From assembly GCA_902773065.1 (NCBI GenBank), contig CACYDD010000212.1, positions 1 through 11,580 on the forward strand: a DNA stretch of 11,580 bases, in the 5' to 3' direction. The notes below the pieces were generated by a model, which saw only the letters and a program-made list of their open reading frames with translations, had not been told where the DNA came from and ran no database searches. Source of the DNA: an uncultured Ruminococcus sp. (GTDB lineage: Bacteria > Bacillota > Clostridia > Oscillospirales > Acutalibacteraceae). Numbering within the stretch: the first letter of the stretch is position 1; every line of letters starts with the position of its first letter. The translations under genes and the position numbers were made by a program. Shown piece after piece: positions 1 to 6,210 of this stretch.

Positions 1-689
1 CCTGCAAGAGAACGATCCTCGCCCTTGATGATGTCAGGAATCTCACTTGGCTGAATTTTTCCCTGCGCAACATACAATAATGTCCCTACAATAATTCTCA
101 CAAAATTATATAAAAAACCGTCCGCTTCAACGGTAATCGTCACCATATCATTTTCTTTGGATACGGATAGATTTTTGATCGTTCTGTGAAAATCGCCCTT
201 TTCTCTATTGTCAAGCGTACAAAAGGATGTAAAATCATGATATCCTGTCAGGTGCTTTGCCGCTTCATTCATCAAGTCAATATCAAGCTGATACCAATAG
301 TGCAGCGCATAGCCGTCAAGAAACGGATTCCTGATATCGGCGTTCCAAATCTTATAGATATACTCTTTTCCTTTGCATGAATATCTTGCATGGAAATCTT
401 CATGCTCCTCTGCCGCAGACAGCACTGCGATACTGTTCGGAAGATAATGATTAATTGCTGCAGGAAGACGCTCAACGGGAATTCTGTGTCTTGTAAAAAA
501 GCTCACACAGTACATATTGGCATGAACGCCCGAATCTGTTCTGCTGCAGCCTTTGATATCCGTTTCGCTCCCAAGAACTTTATATAATGCCTTTTGAAAG
601 ACCTCCTGCACGGTTACAGCATTATTCTGTACCTGCCAGCCGTGATAATGACTTCCGTCATACATCATTGTCAGTTTGATATTCCTCAT
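1..689 (-). CDS. truA: tRNA pseudouridine synthase A (3' end beyond the window)
   Basis: TruA converts uridines 38-40 of the tRNA anticodon stem-loop to pseudouridine in the cytoplasm. The visible part is about 229 codons and begins MRNIKLTMMYDGSHYHGWQ, the usual TruA start with the Y-D-G-x-x-Y/F-x-G-W motif. The active-site block CSRTDSGVHA lies at about residues 48-57, so D52 is the expected catalytic aspartate. Further on come HARYSCKGKEYIYKI and VEADGFLYNFVRIIVGTL, both typical of the family. The ORF is open to the left edge, so roughly the last 20-30 residues are missing. The ATG at 687-689 is preceded by AAGGGGAAGTT, a good ribosome-binding site. truA follows ecfT in many Firmicutes; here the two are separated by a small inserted element. 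Identity is secure from motifs and context. Confidence 0.96.
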   Translation of the reverse strand, partial: MRNIKLTMMYDGSHYHGWQVQNNAVTVQEVFQKALYKVLGSETDIKGCSRTDSGVHANMYCVSFFTRHRIPVERLPAAINHYLPNSIAVLSAAEEHEDFHARYSCKGKEYIYKIWNADIRNPFLDGYALHYWYQLDIDLMNEAAKHLTGYHDFTSFCTLDNREKGDFHRTIKNLSVSKENDMVTITVEADGFLYNFVRIIVGTLLYVAQGKIQPSEIPDIIKGEDRSLA

Positions 690-694
690 AACTT

Positions 695-704
695 CCCCTT
701 ACAT
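695..704. repeat. Left copy of 10-bp direct repeat (putative target-site duplication)
   Basis: CCCCTTACAT here is identical to 836-845. The two copies flank the MITE-like element at 705-835. Read on the minus strand this copy is ATGTAAGGGG, and its GGGG forms the core of the truA ribosome-binding site. This is the pattern left when a transposase makes a staggered cut and the gap is repaired. Confidence 0.8.
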
Positions 705-835
705 ACAATGCTGTCAACTTAAACAGGAATAATGTGTTTAATTATTCATTATTCTTTATTGTTAAAAAATTTCAAAAGAATAAAGAATAACAATAAAGAA
801 TAATATTCTCATTTTTTCTTAGGTTGACAACATTG
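705..835. mobile_element. MITE-like non-coding insertion between ecfT and truA
   Basis: This is a 131-bp AT-rich segment with no ORF. Its ends are near-perfect terminal inverted repeats: CAATGCTGTCAACTTAA at 706-722 and, as reverse complement, CAATGTTGTCAACCTAA at 819-835 (15 of 17 identical). A 10-bp direct repeat abuts both sides, with one extra A at 705 on the left. Each terminal repeat carries a TTGACA hexamer pointing outward, which resembles a -35 box. Inside is a perfect 17-bp inverted repeat and a doubled 12-bp motif. This structure fits a miniature inverted-repeat transposable element mobilised in trans by a transposase that I cannot identify; a 10-bp duplication alone does not name the family. 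The alternative, a native intergenic hairpin, does not explain the flanking duplication. Confidence 0.75.
748..804. repeat. Perfect 17-bp inverted repeat inside the MITE-like element
   Basis: ATTATTCTTTATTGTTA at 748-764 is the exact reverse complement of 788-804, with a 23-nt loop (765-787). The right side also holds a 12-bp direct repeat AATAAAGAATAA at 779-790 and 792-803. In the ecfT-truA transcript this would form a long AT-rich stem. It has few G/C pairs and no clear U-tract after it, so it is a weak candidate terminator but a reasonable RNA-processing or attenuation site. Confidence 0.75.
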
Positions 836-845
836 CCCCTTACAT
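836..845. repeat. Right copy of 10-bp direct repeat (putative target-site duplication)
   Basis: CCCCTTACAT, identical to 695-704. On the minus strand it reads ATGTAAGGGG and contains the last sense codon (ATG) and stop codon (TAA, 842-840) of ecfT. Removing one copy plus 705-835 would restore ATGTAAGGGGAAGTTATG, with the ecfT stop only nine bases from the truA start. Confidence 0.8.
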
Positions 846-1652
846 GACCGCCGCAAACAGATGATTGCTTACAATGACCGCTGCAAACACCAGCACACAA
901 CCAATCAATGCAATTAAATCACGGTACGAAAAATGCAGTACCTTCATTCTGGTGCGGTTTTCTCCTCCGTTATAACAACGACATTCCATTGCCATGGCAA
1001 GATCGTTAGCACGTCTGAACGACGAAACAAAAAGCGGTATCAGTACAGGGATCAGTGCTTTGACACGCTGAAATATATTGCCGCTGTCCATATCTGCTCC
1101 CCTTGCTTTCTGCGCATTCATAATCTTATCGGTCTCTTCTAACAGCACAGGAATAAATCTGAGTGCTATCGTCATCATCATGGCAATTTCATGCACACTG
1201 ACATGAAGATAGGTCAACGGTTTGAGTAACCTCTCAATCGCATCTGTAAGATCAGTTGGTGAAGTTGTATAGGTAAGTGCCGAACTGACCATCATCAGTA
1301 TCGATATCCTGACAATGACAAATATCGCATTAGTAATACCGCCTGTGGTCAGTTTCAGAAACTCCCACTGCCACAGTACCTCTCCTGTTCCGTAAAACAG
1401 ATTCAATATTCCTGTAAACAGTATGATAACTAAAATAACCTTTAAGCTTTTCAGATATTTCATAAAGCTTATTTTAGTCATCAAAATAACCAATAATGTA
1501 AAAAGAGTCATGATCAGCAATGATATAAAATTCTTACATAAAAATATAAAAACAATATACGCAATCAGCAAAACAATTTTTGCCCTTGCATCCATATGAT
1601 GTATAAGCGATTTTCCCGGCATATACTGACCGAGAGTGATATCTCTAACCAA
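840..1652 (-). CDS. ecfT: ECF transporter transmembrane coupling protein EcfT
   Basis: EcfT is the membrane scaffold of energy-coupling-factor importers. It joins the EcfA1/EcfA2 ATPases to interchangeable substrate-binding S components for vitamins or metals. The 270-residue product has the standard length and opening (IRD/VRDITLGQY-x-P-G-x-S-x-IH-x-x-D-x-R). It has hydrophobic segments at about 26-57, 70-88, 106-127, 155-170 and 245-268. The two cytoplasmic coupling motifs are present as A-R-G at 183-185 and C-R-C within AMECRCY at about 221-227. The start is TTG at 1652, placed by an AAGGAG site 9 bases upstream; the nearby ATG at 1659 is out of frame and reaches a stop after four codons. 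It lies 18 bases after ecfA2. No S component is encoded in the window, so the substrate is unknown. Confidence 0.95.
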   Translation of the reverse strand: MVRDITLGQYMPGKSLIHHMDARAKIVLLIAYIVFIFLCKNFISLLIMTLFTLLVILMTKISFMKYLKSLKVILVIILFTGILNLFYGTGEVLWQWEFLKLTTGGITNAIFVIVRISILMMVSSALTYTTSPTDLTDAIERLLKPLTYLHVSVHEIAMMMTIALRFIPVLLEETDKIMNAQKARGADMDSGNIFQRVKALIPVLIPLFVSSFRRANDLAMAMECRCYNGGENRTRMKVLHFSYRDLIALIGCVLVFAAVIVSNHLFAAVM

Positions 1653-1660
1653 GTGCCATG

Positions 1661-1667
1661 ACTCCTT
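1661..1667 (-). promoter_or_regulatory. Ribosome-binding site deciding the TTG start of ecfT
   Basis: On the minus strand this reads AAGGAGT, with 9 bases between GGAG and the TTG at 1652-1650. An ATG at 1659-1657 is only two bases from GGAGT and leads into a four-codon out-of-frame ORF, so TTG is the better start. Confidence 0.75.
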
Positions 1668-1670
1668 TTT

Positions 1671-2525
1671 TCAAATTCCCGAAAGACAATTCAATACTTC
1701 ATTGAATCCTTGTTCCAATGTCAGTGCGGCAGGGTTGACATTGACACCTTTTTCTCTTAAAAGCATCATTATTTTTGTGATCTGTGGTACTCTCAGACCA
1801 ATTTTTTCAAGCTCCGCACCTCTTGAAAATACCTTTTCAGTTGTATCGAACATATATTTTCTGCCCTTTGACATCACAAGTATCCTGTCTGCTATTTTTG
1901 CAATATCCTCCATACTGTGCGAAACAAGCAAAACAGTGTTTTTCCGCACTTTATGATAATCAACGATCTGTGCCAACAATGCTTCTCTGCCCAAAGGATC
2001 AAGTCCTGCGGTAGGCTCATCCAATATCAGAACATCAGGATCCATAGCAATCACACCTGCAATCGCCGCTCTGCGCTTTTCACCGCCCGACAATTCAAAC
2101 GGAGAACTGTCAAGCAATTCTTTCCTCAAACCTGTAAACTGTGCGGCGGAACGTACTCTTTTATCGATTTCTTCTTCATCCAGTCCCATATTTTTCGGTC
2201 CGAAGGCGATATCCTTATATACGGTTTCTTCAAACAGCTGGTATTCGGGGTACTGGAAAACCATGCCGACTTTAAAACGTACATTTCTGATTTTTTTCGG
2301 TTTATCCCAGATATCTTTACCGTTTAGATACACTTTCCCCTCTGTGGGTTTGCTCAGACCGTTCAAAAGCTGAACCAGTGTGGATTTGCCCGAACCCGTA
2401 TGACCAATCAGCCCGACAAATTCGCCTTCTTCGATTTCAAAGCTGACATCATCAAGTGCTGTTTTTTCAAAGGACGTACCTGAGCCGTATACAAATTTTA
2501 TATTCTCTGCTTTTATGACAGCCAA
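1671..2525 (-). CDS. ecfA2: ECF transporter ATPase EcfA2
   Basis: This is the second ATP-binding subunit of the ECF module; it pairs with EcfA1 to hydrolyse ATP on the cytoplasmic face of EcfT. Taking the TTG at 2525 as start gives 284 residues, the normal size. The motifs are in order: Walker A GHTGSGKST at about 41-49, Q-loop Q91 in VFQYPEYQLFEE, signature LSGGEKRR from about 145, Walker B LILDEPTAGLDP with E170, and switch H203 in VSHSMED. The longer reading from an ATG at 2573 would overlap ecfA1 by 43 bases and add 16 unconserved residues, so it is rejected. A GGGAG site sits 9 bases upstream of the TTG. Spacing is five bases after the ecfA1 stop, so the genes are probably translationally coupled. 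Confidence 0.95.
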   Translation of the reverse strand: MAVIKAENIKFVYGSGTSFEKTALDDVSFEIEEGEFVGLIGHTGSGKSTLVQLLNGLSKPTEGKVYLNGKDIWDKPKKIRNVRFKVGMVFQYPEYQLFEETVYKDIAFGPKNMGLDEEEIDKRVRSAAQFTGLRKELLDSSPFELSGGEKRRAAIAGVIAMDPDVLILDEPTAGLDPLGREALLAQIVDYHKVRKNTVLLVSHSMEDIAKIADRILVMSKGRKYMFDTTEKVFSRGAELEKIGLRVPQITKIMMLLREKGVNVNPAALTLEQGFNEVLNCLSGI

Positions 2526-2530
2526 TGCTT

Positions 2531-3388
2531 TCAACTCCCGGTTTTCATCAACTTTAAAATAGCTTCGACACATTCGTTTTCATCCAGAACACAATCGGGC
2601 AGTTCATAGCCGCAGCCTTTCAGCTGATAAACAAGCTCTGTTGCCTGAGGTACATCAAGTCTGTGTTTTTTCAGCAATTCTACTTTAGAAAATACTTCCC
2701 TCGGTGTGCCGGTGGTCAGTACCTTTCCCGAATCCATCATAATTACTCTGTCGGAAAGCACTGCTTCTTCCATATAATGTGTGATAAGAACAATGGTAAT
2801 GCCCATATTTTTGTTCAGGTCAGTAATTGTTTTGATTACCTCATCTCTGCCCTGCGGATCAAGCATGGCAGTAGGTTCATCAAGAACGATACATTCGGAT
2901 TCCATTGCAATGATACCTGCAATGGCAATTCTCTGTTTCTGACCGCCCGAAAGCTTATCCGGCGAATGAGTGCGGTAGTCATACATATCCACCGCCTTCA
3001 GCGCATTATCCACCCTTTTTCGTATTTCATCAGATGGGATACCAAGATTTTCGCACCCGAATGCAACATCCTCTTCAACAATTCCTGCAACGATCTGGTC
3101 ATCGGGATTCTGCAAAACAAGTCCGACTTTTTTTCTGATATCAAACAATCTGTCATCGTCCTTGGTATTGATTCCGTCCACTGTAATATCACCTGTTGAA
3201 GGCAGATAAAGCGAGTTGAAATGCTTGGCAAGCGTGGATTTTCCCGAACCGTTATGTCCGACAATCGCAACAAATTCTCCCTTGCCGATTGTCATATTGA
3301 CATCATTCAGCGCAAATTCATCAGATTTTTCTTCTTCTGCACGTTCATATTGAAAATATACATTTTTAACATTAATGAATTCTTCCAT
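2531..3388 (-). CDS. ecfA1: ECF transporter ATPase EcfA1
   Basis: This is the first ATP-binding subunit of the ECF importer energising module, peripheral on the cytoplasmic side of the membrane. At 285 residues it is the usual length. Motifs: Walker A GHNGSGKST at about 44-52, Q93 in VLQNPDDQIV, signature LSGGQKQRIAIAG from about 146, Walker B IVLDEPTAMLDP with E171, and H204 in ITHYMEEA. All catalytic residues are intact. The Q-loop wording NPDDQIV and the gene order (A1, A2, T, truA) separate it from EcfA2. The ATG at 3388 directly abuts the TGA of the upstream methyltransferase, and its ribosome-binding site (GGGAGAG) lies inside that gene, so the two are co-transcribed and likely coupled. 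Confidence 0.95.
   Translation of the reverse strand: MEEFINVKNVYFQYERAEEEKSDEFALNDVNMTIGKGEFVAIVGHNGSGKSTLAKHFNSLYLPSTGDITVDGINTKDDDRLFDIRKKVGLVLQNPDDQIVAGIVEEDVAFGCENLGIPSDEIRKRVDNALKAVDMYDYRTHSPDKLSGGQKQRIAIAGIIAMESECIVLDEPTAMLDPQGRDEVIKTITDLNKNMGITIVLITHYMEEAVLSDRVIMMDSGKVLTTGTPREVFSKVELLKKHRLDVPQATELVYQLKGCGYELPDCVLDENECVEAILKLMKTGS
2535..2539 (-). promoter_or_regulatory. Ribosome-binding site supporting the TTG start of ecfA2
   Basis: On the minus strand this reads GGGAG, inside the last codons of ecfA1, with 9 bases to the TTG at 2525-2523. It is the main reason for choosing TTG over the upstream in-frame ATG at 2573. Confidence 0.7.
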
Positions 3389-4249
3389 TCATCTCTCCCA
3401 TATTGCTGTACTTCCGCACGGAAGTGTCAGTCCGCTTTGTGTTACATGAAGTCCTATTTCGGAGCTTGTTACAGTGCCGCCGAATTTCGGCTTGATCATC
3501 ACACTTAGCAGGTATTCCATCACCGAAGGCGGTAATCCTGTTGTATAGGAATTCAGAATAAAAAAGCTTGCATCATCTGACAGGATCGGCAGGCACAATT
3601 CCACAAGTGAAAATAATTGCTCTTCCAGTTTCCATACTTCTCCCCCCGGACCTCTGCCATAGGAGGGCGGATCCATGATAATACCGTCATATTTGTTTCC
3701 TCGTCTGTGTTCACGCTGTACAAATTTCACACAGTCGTCAACCAGCCAACGGACAGGTCTGTCCGCAAGTCCGCTAAGGTGGGCATTTTCCTTTGCCCAT
3801 TGCACCATTCCCTTTGAGGCATCAACATGGCAGACACTTGCCCCTGCTTCAAGGCAAGCAAGCGTTGCCGCACCTGTGTAAGCAAACATATTCAGCACCT
3901 TTAACGGTCTGTCTGCCGTCCTGATCTTATCTGAAACAAAATCCCAGTTGACAGCCTGCTCGGGAAAAACACCTGTATGTTTAAAGCCCATCGGCTTAAT
4001 CCCGAAAGTCAAGTTTTTATAATTGATTTGCCACTGCTGAGGCACTTTTTTATTGTACTGCCATGCACCACCGCCGCTGGAGCTTCTTTTATAACGTGCG
4101 TGAGCCTGCCGCCAAAGCGGATGTTTCCTTTCTGTATGCCAGATGATCTGAGGATCGGGGCGAATCAGCACAATCTCTCCCCAACGCTCCAGACGTTCAC
4201 CGTCAGAGCAGTCTATCAGCTCATAATCCTTCCATTGTGCCTCCCGCAT
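3389..4249 (-). CDS. RlmI-like class I SAM-dependent methyltransferase
   Basis: This is a 286-residue Rossmann-fold methyltransferase. Motif I is VLNMFAYTGAATLA at about 118-131, followed by the acidic SAM-ribose contact in CHVDAS (about 140-145). The catalytic-region motif is MDPPSYGRG (about 192-200), which resembles the DPP-F/Y-x of the RlmI (23S rRNA m5C1962) family. Known RlmI is near 400 residues with an N-terminal PUA domain; this protein is about 100 shorter and its first 80 residues show no PUA I can recognise. An RNA substrate is therefore likely but the exact target is unknown. The start ATG at 4249 follows GGAGG with 8 bases spacing. It heads the ecf operon, ending in TGA directly against the ecfA1 ATG. 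I see no convincing promoter just upstream. Confidence 0.8.
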   Translation of the reverse strand: MREAQWKDYELIDCSDGERLERWGEIVLIRPDPQIIWHTERKHPLWRQAHARYKRSSSGGGAWQYNKKVPQQWQINYKNLTFGIKPMGFKHTGVFPEQAVNWDFVSDKIRTADRPLKVLNMFAYTGAATLACLEAGASVCHVDASKGMVQWAKENAHLSGLADRPVRWLVDDCVKFVQREHRRGNKYDGIIMDPPSYGRGPGGEVWKLEEQLFSLVELCLPILSDDASFFILNSYTTGLPPSVMEYLLSVMIKPKFGGTVTSSEIGLHVTQSGLTLPCGSTAIWER

Positions 4250-4302
4250 TTACCTTTCCTCCGTTTTCTATATTTACCTTACACGCCATCATGAATACAT
4301 TA

Positions 4303-4329
4303 TGCAGAGCAGATTTCTTCCGCTCTGCA
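4303..4329 (-). other. Stem-loop between ilvD and the methyltransferase
   Basis: TGCAGAGC (4303-4310) pairs perfectly with GCTCTGCA (4322-4329) around an 11-nt loop. It lies about a dozen bases past the ilvD stop codon. No U-tract follows on either strand, so it does not look like a standard intrinsic terminator. It may stabilise the ilvD 3' end, or give only partial termination with readthrough into the downstream operon. Confidence 0.5.
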
Positions 4330-4340
4330 CATACGAAAAA

Positions 4341-6008
4341 TTATTTCTTTACTTCGAGAATCGCACCTCTGTTGCCTGAGGTAACAAGTGAAGCATATCG
4401 GGCAAGATAACCTGTTGTGATCTTCGGCTCTCTCGGCTGCCACTGACTGCGGCGTTTTGCAAGTTCTTCATCACTGAGCTGTACATTAATGGCATTGGCA
4501 TTGATATCGATTTCTATGATATCGCCGTCTTTAATCAGAGCGATAGGACCGCCTACTGCTGCTTCGGGAGATACATGACCGATAGCCGCACCTCTTGTGG
4601 CACCTGAGAAACGTCCGTCTGTGATCAGTGCTACCGTACTGCCGAGACCACGTCCCATGATAGCGGAAGTCGGGTTCAGCATTTCTCTCATGCCCGGACC
4701 GCCTTTCGGACCTTCATAGCGTATAACAACAACATCACCGTCAACGATTTTGCCTTCGTTGATCGCCGCCATTGCATCCTCCTCACAGTCATAAACCTTT
4801 GCAGGACCGGAATGTTTCAGCATTTCGGGAGCAACGGCACTGCGCTTTACAACGCAGGAATCGGGAGCAAGATTACCTTTCAGAACAGCGATACCGCCTG
4901 TCTTGCTGTACGGCTCTTCAACGGGTCTGATTACATCGTGGTTTTTATTGACAACACCGCTGATATTTTCGGCAATGGTTTTGCCTGTTGCGGTGATAAG
5001 ATTTGTTTTCAAAAGTCCGAGTTTGTTGATTTCATTCATTACGGCATAGATACCGCCGGCTTCGTTCAGTTCTTCAATATAAGTATGACCTGCCGGAGCA
5101 AGATGACAAAGGTTCGGTGTATGCGCACTGATTTCGTTAGCGATATCAAGATTGAGGTCGATACCACATTCATGTGCAATCGCAGGAAGATGAAGCATAC
5201 TGTTGGTACTGCATCCGAGTGCCATATCCATTGTCAGGGCATTTCTGAAAGCATCCTCTGTCATAATGTCACGGGGACGGATATTCTTTTCAAGCAGTTC
5301 CATGATCTTCATACCAGCATGTTTAGCCAGCTGTATTCTTTCCGAATACACCGCCGGAATTGTACCGTTGCCGCGCAGTGCCATACCGAGAACCTCTGTC
5401 AGGCAGTTCATGGAATTGGCAGTATACATACCTGAACAGGAACCGCAGCTCGGACATACCTTGTTTTCAAATTCAAGAAGCTCTTCCGCTGTGATCTTAC
5501 CGGAATTATAAGAACCTACTGCCTCAAACATACTGGAAAGGCTGCGTTTTTCTCCGCCGACATGACCTGCCAGCATCGGACCGCCGCTGACAAAAATTGT
5601 CGGAATATTCAGTCTTGCCGCTGCCATCAGAAGTCCGGGAACATTCTTGTCACAGTTCGGAACCATTACCAGTGCGTCGAACGCATGAGCGATCGCCATT
5701 GCTTCTGTTGAGTCCGCAATAAGATCACGGGTCACAAGAGAATATTTCATACCCTTGTGTCCCATAGCGATACCGTCACAGACAGCGATAGCCGGGAATA
5801 CAACGGGATTACCGCCTGCCAGTGCAACACCCTGTTTTACAGCATTGACGATTTTATCTATGTTCATATGACCGGGAACGATCTCATTATAGGAGCTGAC
5901 AATACCAATCATTGGTTTTGCGATTTCTTCATCTGTCATACCAAGTGCGTGAAGCAGCGAACGCTGCGGTGCACACTGTACACCCTTGCTTATTGCGTCA
6001 CTATTCAT
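4341..6008 (-). CDS. ilvD: Dihydroxy-acid dehydratase
   Basis: IlvD removes water from 2,3-dihydroxy-isovalerate and 2,3-dihydroxy-3-methylvalerate, the penultimate common step to valine and isoleucine (and toward leucine and pantothenate). It is a cytoplasmic Fe-S enzyme. At 555 residues it has the usual length. Cysteines expected to bind the cluster sit in AVCDGIAMGHKGM (C77), MVPNCDKNVPG (C119) and CPSCGSCSGMYTANSMN (C185, C188, C191). The C-terminal GPKGGPGMREM and GLGSTVALITDGRFSGATRG blocks are also typical. The ATG at 6008 has a GGCAGG site about ten bases upstream. Transcription starts from the strong promoter at 6081-6109. No other ilv or leu gene is in the window, so it appears monocistronic or reads into the methyltransferase operon. 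Confidence 0.97.
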   Translation of the reverse strand: MNSDAISKGVQCAPQRSLLHALGMTDEEIAKPMIGIVSSYNEIVPGHMNIDKIVNAVKQGVALAGGNPVVFPAIAVCDGIAMGHKGMKYSLVTRDLIADSTEAMAIAHAFDALVMVPNCDKNVPGLLMAAARLNIPTIFVSGGPMLAGHVGGEKRSLSSMFEAVGSYNSGKITAEELLEFENKVCPSCGSCSGMYTANSMNCLTEVLGMALRGNGTIPAVYSERIQLAKHAGMKIMELLEKNIRPRDIMTEDAFRNALTMDMALGCSTNSMLHLPAIAHECGIDLNLDIANEISAHTPNLCHLAPAGHTYIEELNEAGGIYAVMNEINKLGLLKTNLITATGKTIAENISGVVNKNHDVIRPVEEPYSKTGGIAVLKGNLAPDSCVVKRSAVAPEMLKHSGPAKVYDCEEDAMAAINEGKIVDGDVVVIRYEGPKGGPGMREMLNPTSAIMGRGLGSTVALITDGRFSGATRGAAIGHVSPEAAVGGPIALIKDGDIIEIDINANAINVQLSDEELAKRRSQWQPREPKITTGYLARYASLVTSGNRGAILEVKK

Positions 6009-6080
6009 TTCAATAACCTGCCTTTAAAATAAATTTTACATATGCCAAAATAGACATATATCGATTCTTCAACATATTAT

Positions 6081-6109
6081 ATTATAAGTTTTTATGACAG
6101 TATTGTCAA
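6081..6109 (-). promoter_or_regulatory. Consensus vegetative promoter of ilvD
   Basis: On the minus strand the -35 hexamer is TTGACA (6109-6104) and the -10 hexamer is TATAAT (6086-6081), separated by exactly 17 bases: a perfect sigma-A consensus. Transcription would start near 6074, leaving a leader of about 65 nt. That is too short for a T-box or other large riboswitch, so control is more likely by a repressor at the promoter. Confidence 0.9.
6095..6108. promoter_or_regulatory. Palindrome overlapping the ilvD -35 box (candidate operator)
   Basis: TGACAGTATTGTCA is a near-perfect palindrome (six of seven base pairs) that covers five bases of the -35 hexamer and runs into the spacer. A dimeric repressor bound here would block RNA polymerase. 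I cannot name the regulator. Part of the symmetry comes from the -35 consensus itself, so chance remains possible. Confidence 0.4.
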
Positions 6110-6136
6110 GGGTTTGATTTCGCAATTCTCTCTCAG

Positions 6137-6154
6137 CTTCTTATGCTTCTTATG
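6137..6154. repeat. Two tandem copies of a 9-bp unit
   Basis: CTTCTTATG occurs twice in direct succession between the ilvD promoter and the germination-operon hairpin. No function is evident; it may be simple slippage. Confidence 0.5.
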
Positions 6155-6160
6155 TTGGAT

Positions 6161-6210
6161 AAATTGATTGCCGCGCTTCAAATATAGACCTGAAACGCGG
6201 CAATTAATTT
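6161..6210 (-). terminator. Strong hairpin terminating the germination operon
   Basis: Arms 6161-6180 and 6191-6210 match over 20 bases with two mismatches, one of which is a G-U pair in the minus-strand RNA. The stem has a CCGCG core and a 10-nt loop, and it begins at the stop codon of the gerAB-gerAC gene. On the minus strand the tail is AATTTATCC, only moderately U-rich. It insulates ilvD, whose promoter begins about 50 bases further on, from readthrough. Confidence 0.75.

Noticed and set aside
2526..2573. N-terminal extension of ecfA2 from the ATG at 2573
   Set aside because: It would overlap ecfA1 by 43 bases, adds residues not typical of EcfA2, and the TTG at 2525 has the properly placed GGGAG.
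2663..3199. 178-codon plus-strand ORF opposite ecfA1
   Set aside because: Antisense shadow of a canonical ATPase; no ribosome-binding site and no domain seen.
4812..5435. 207-codon plus-strand ORF antisense to ilvD
   Set aside because: It lies wholly opposite the well-conserved ilvD, has no ribosome-binding site or recognisable motifs, and its composition is that of a reverse-strand shadow.
6009..6080. T-box or other riboswitch ahead of ilvD
   Set aside because: The leader from the mapped consensus promoter is only about 65 nt and shows no T-box sequence or anti-terminator pair.
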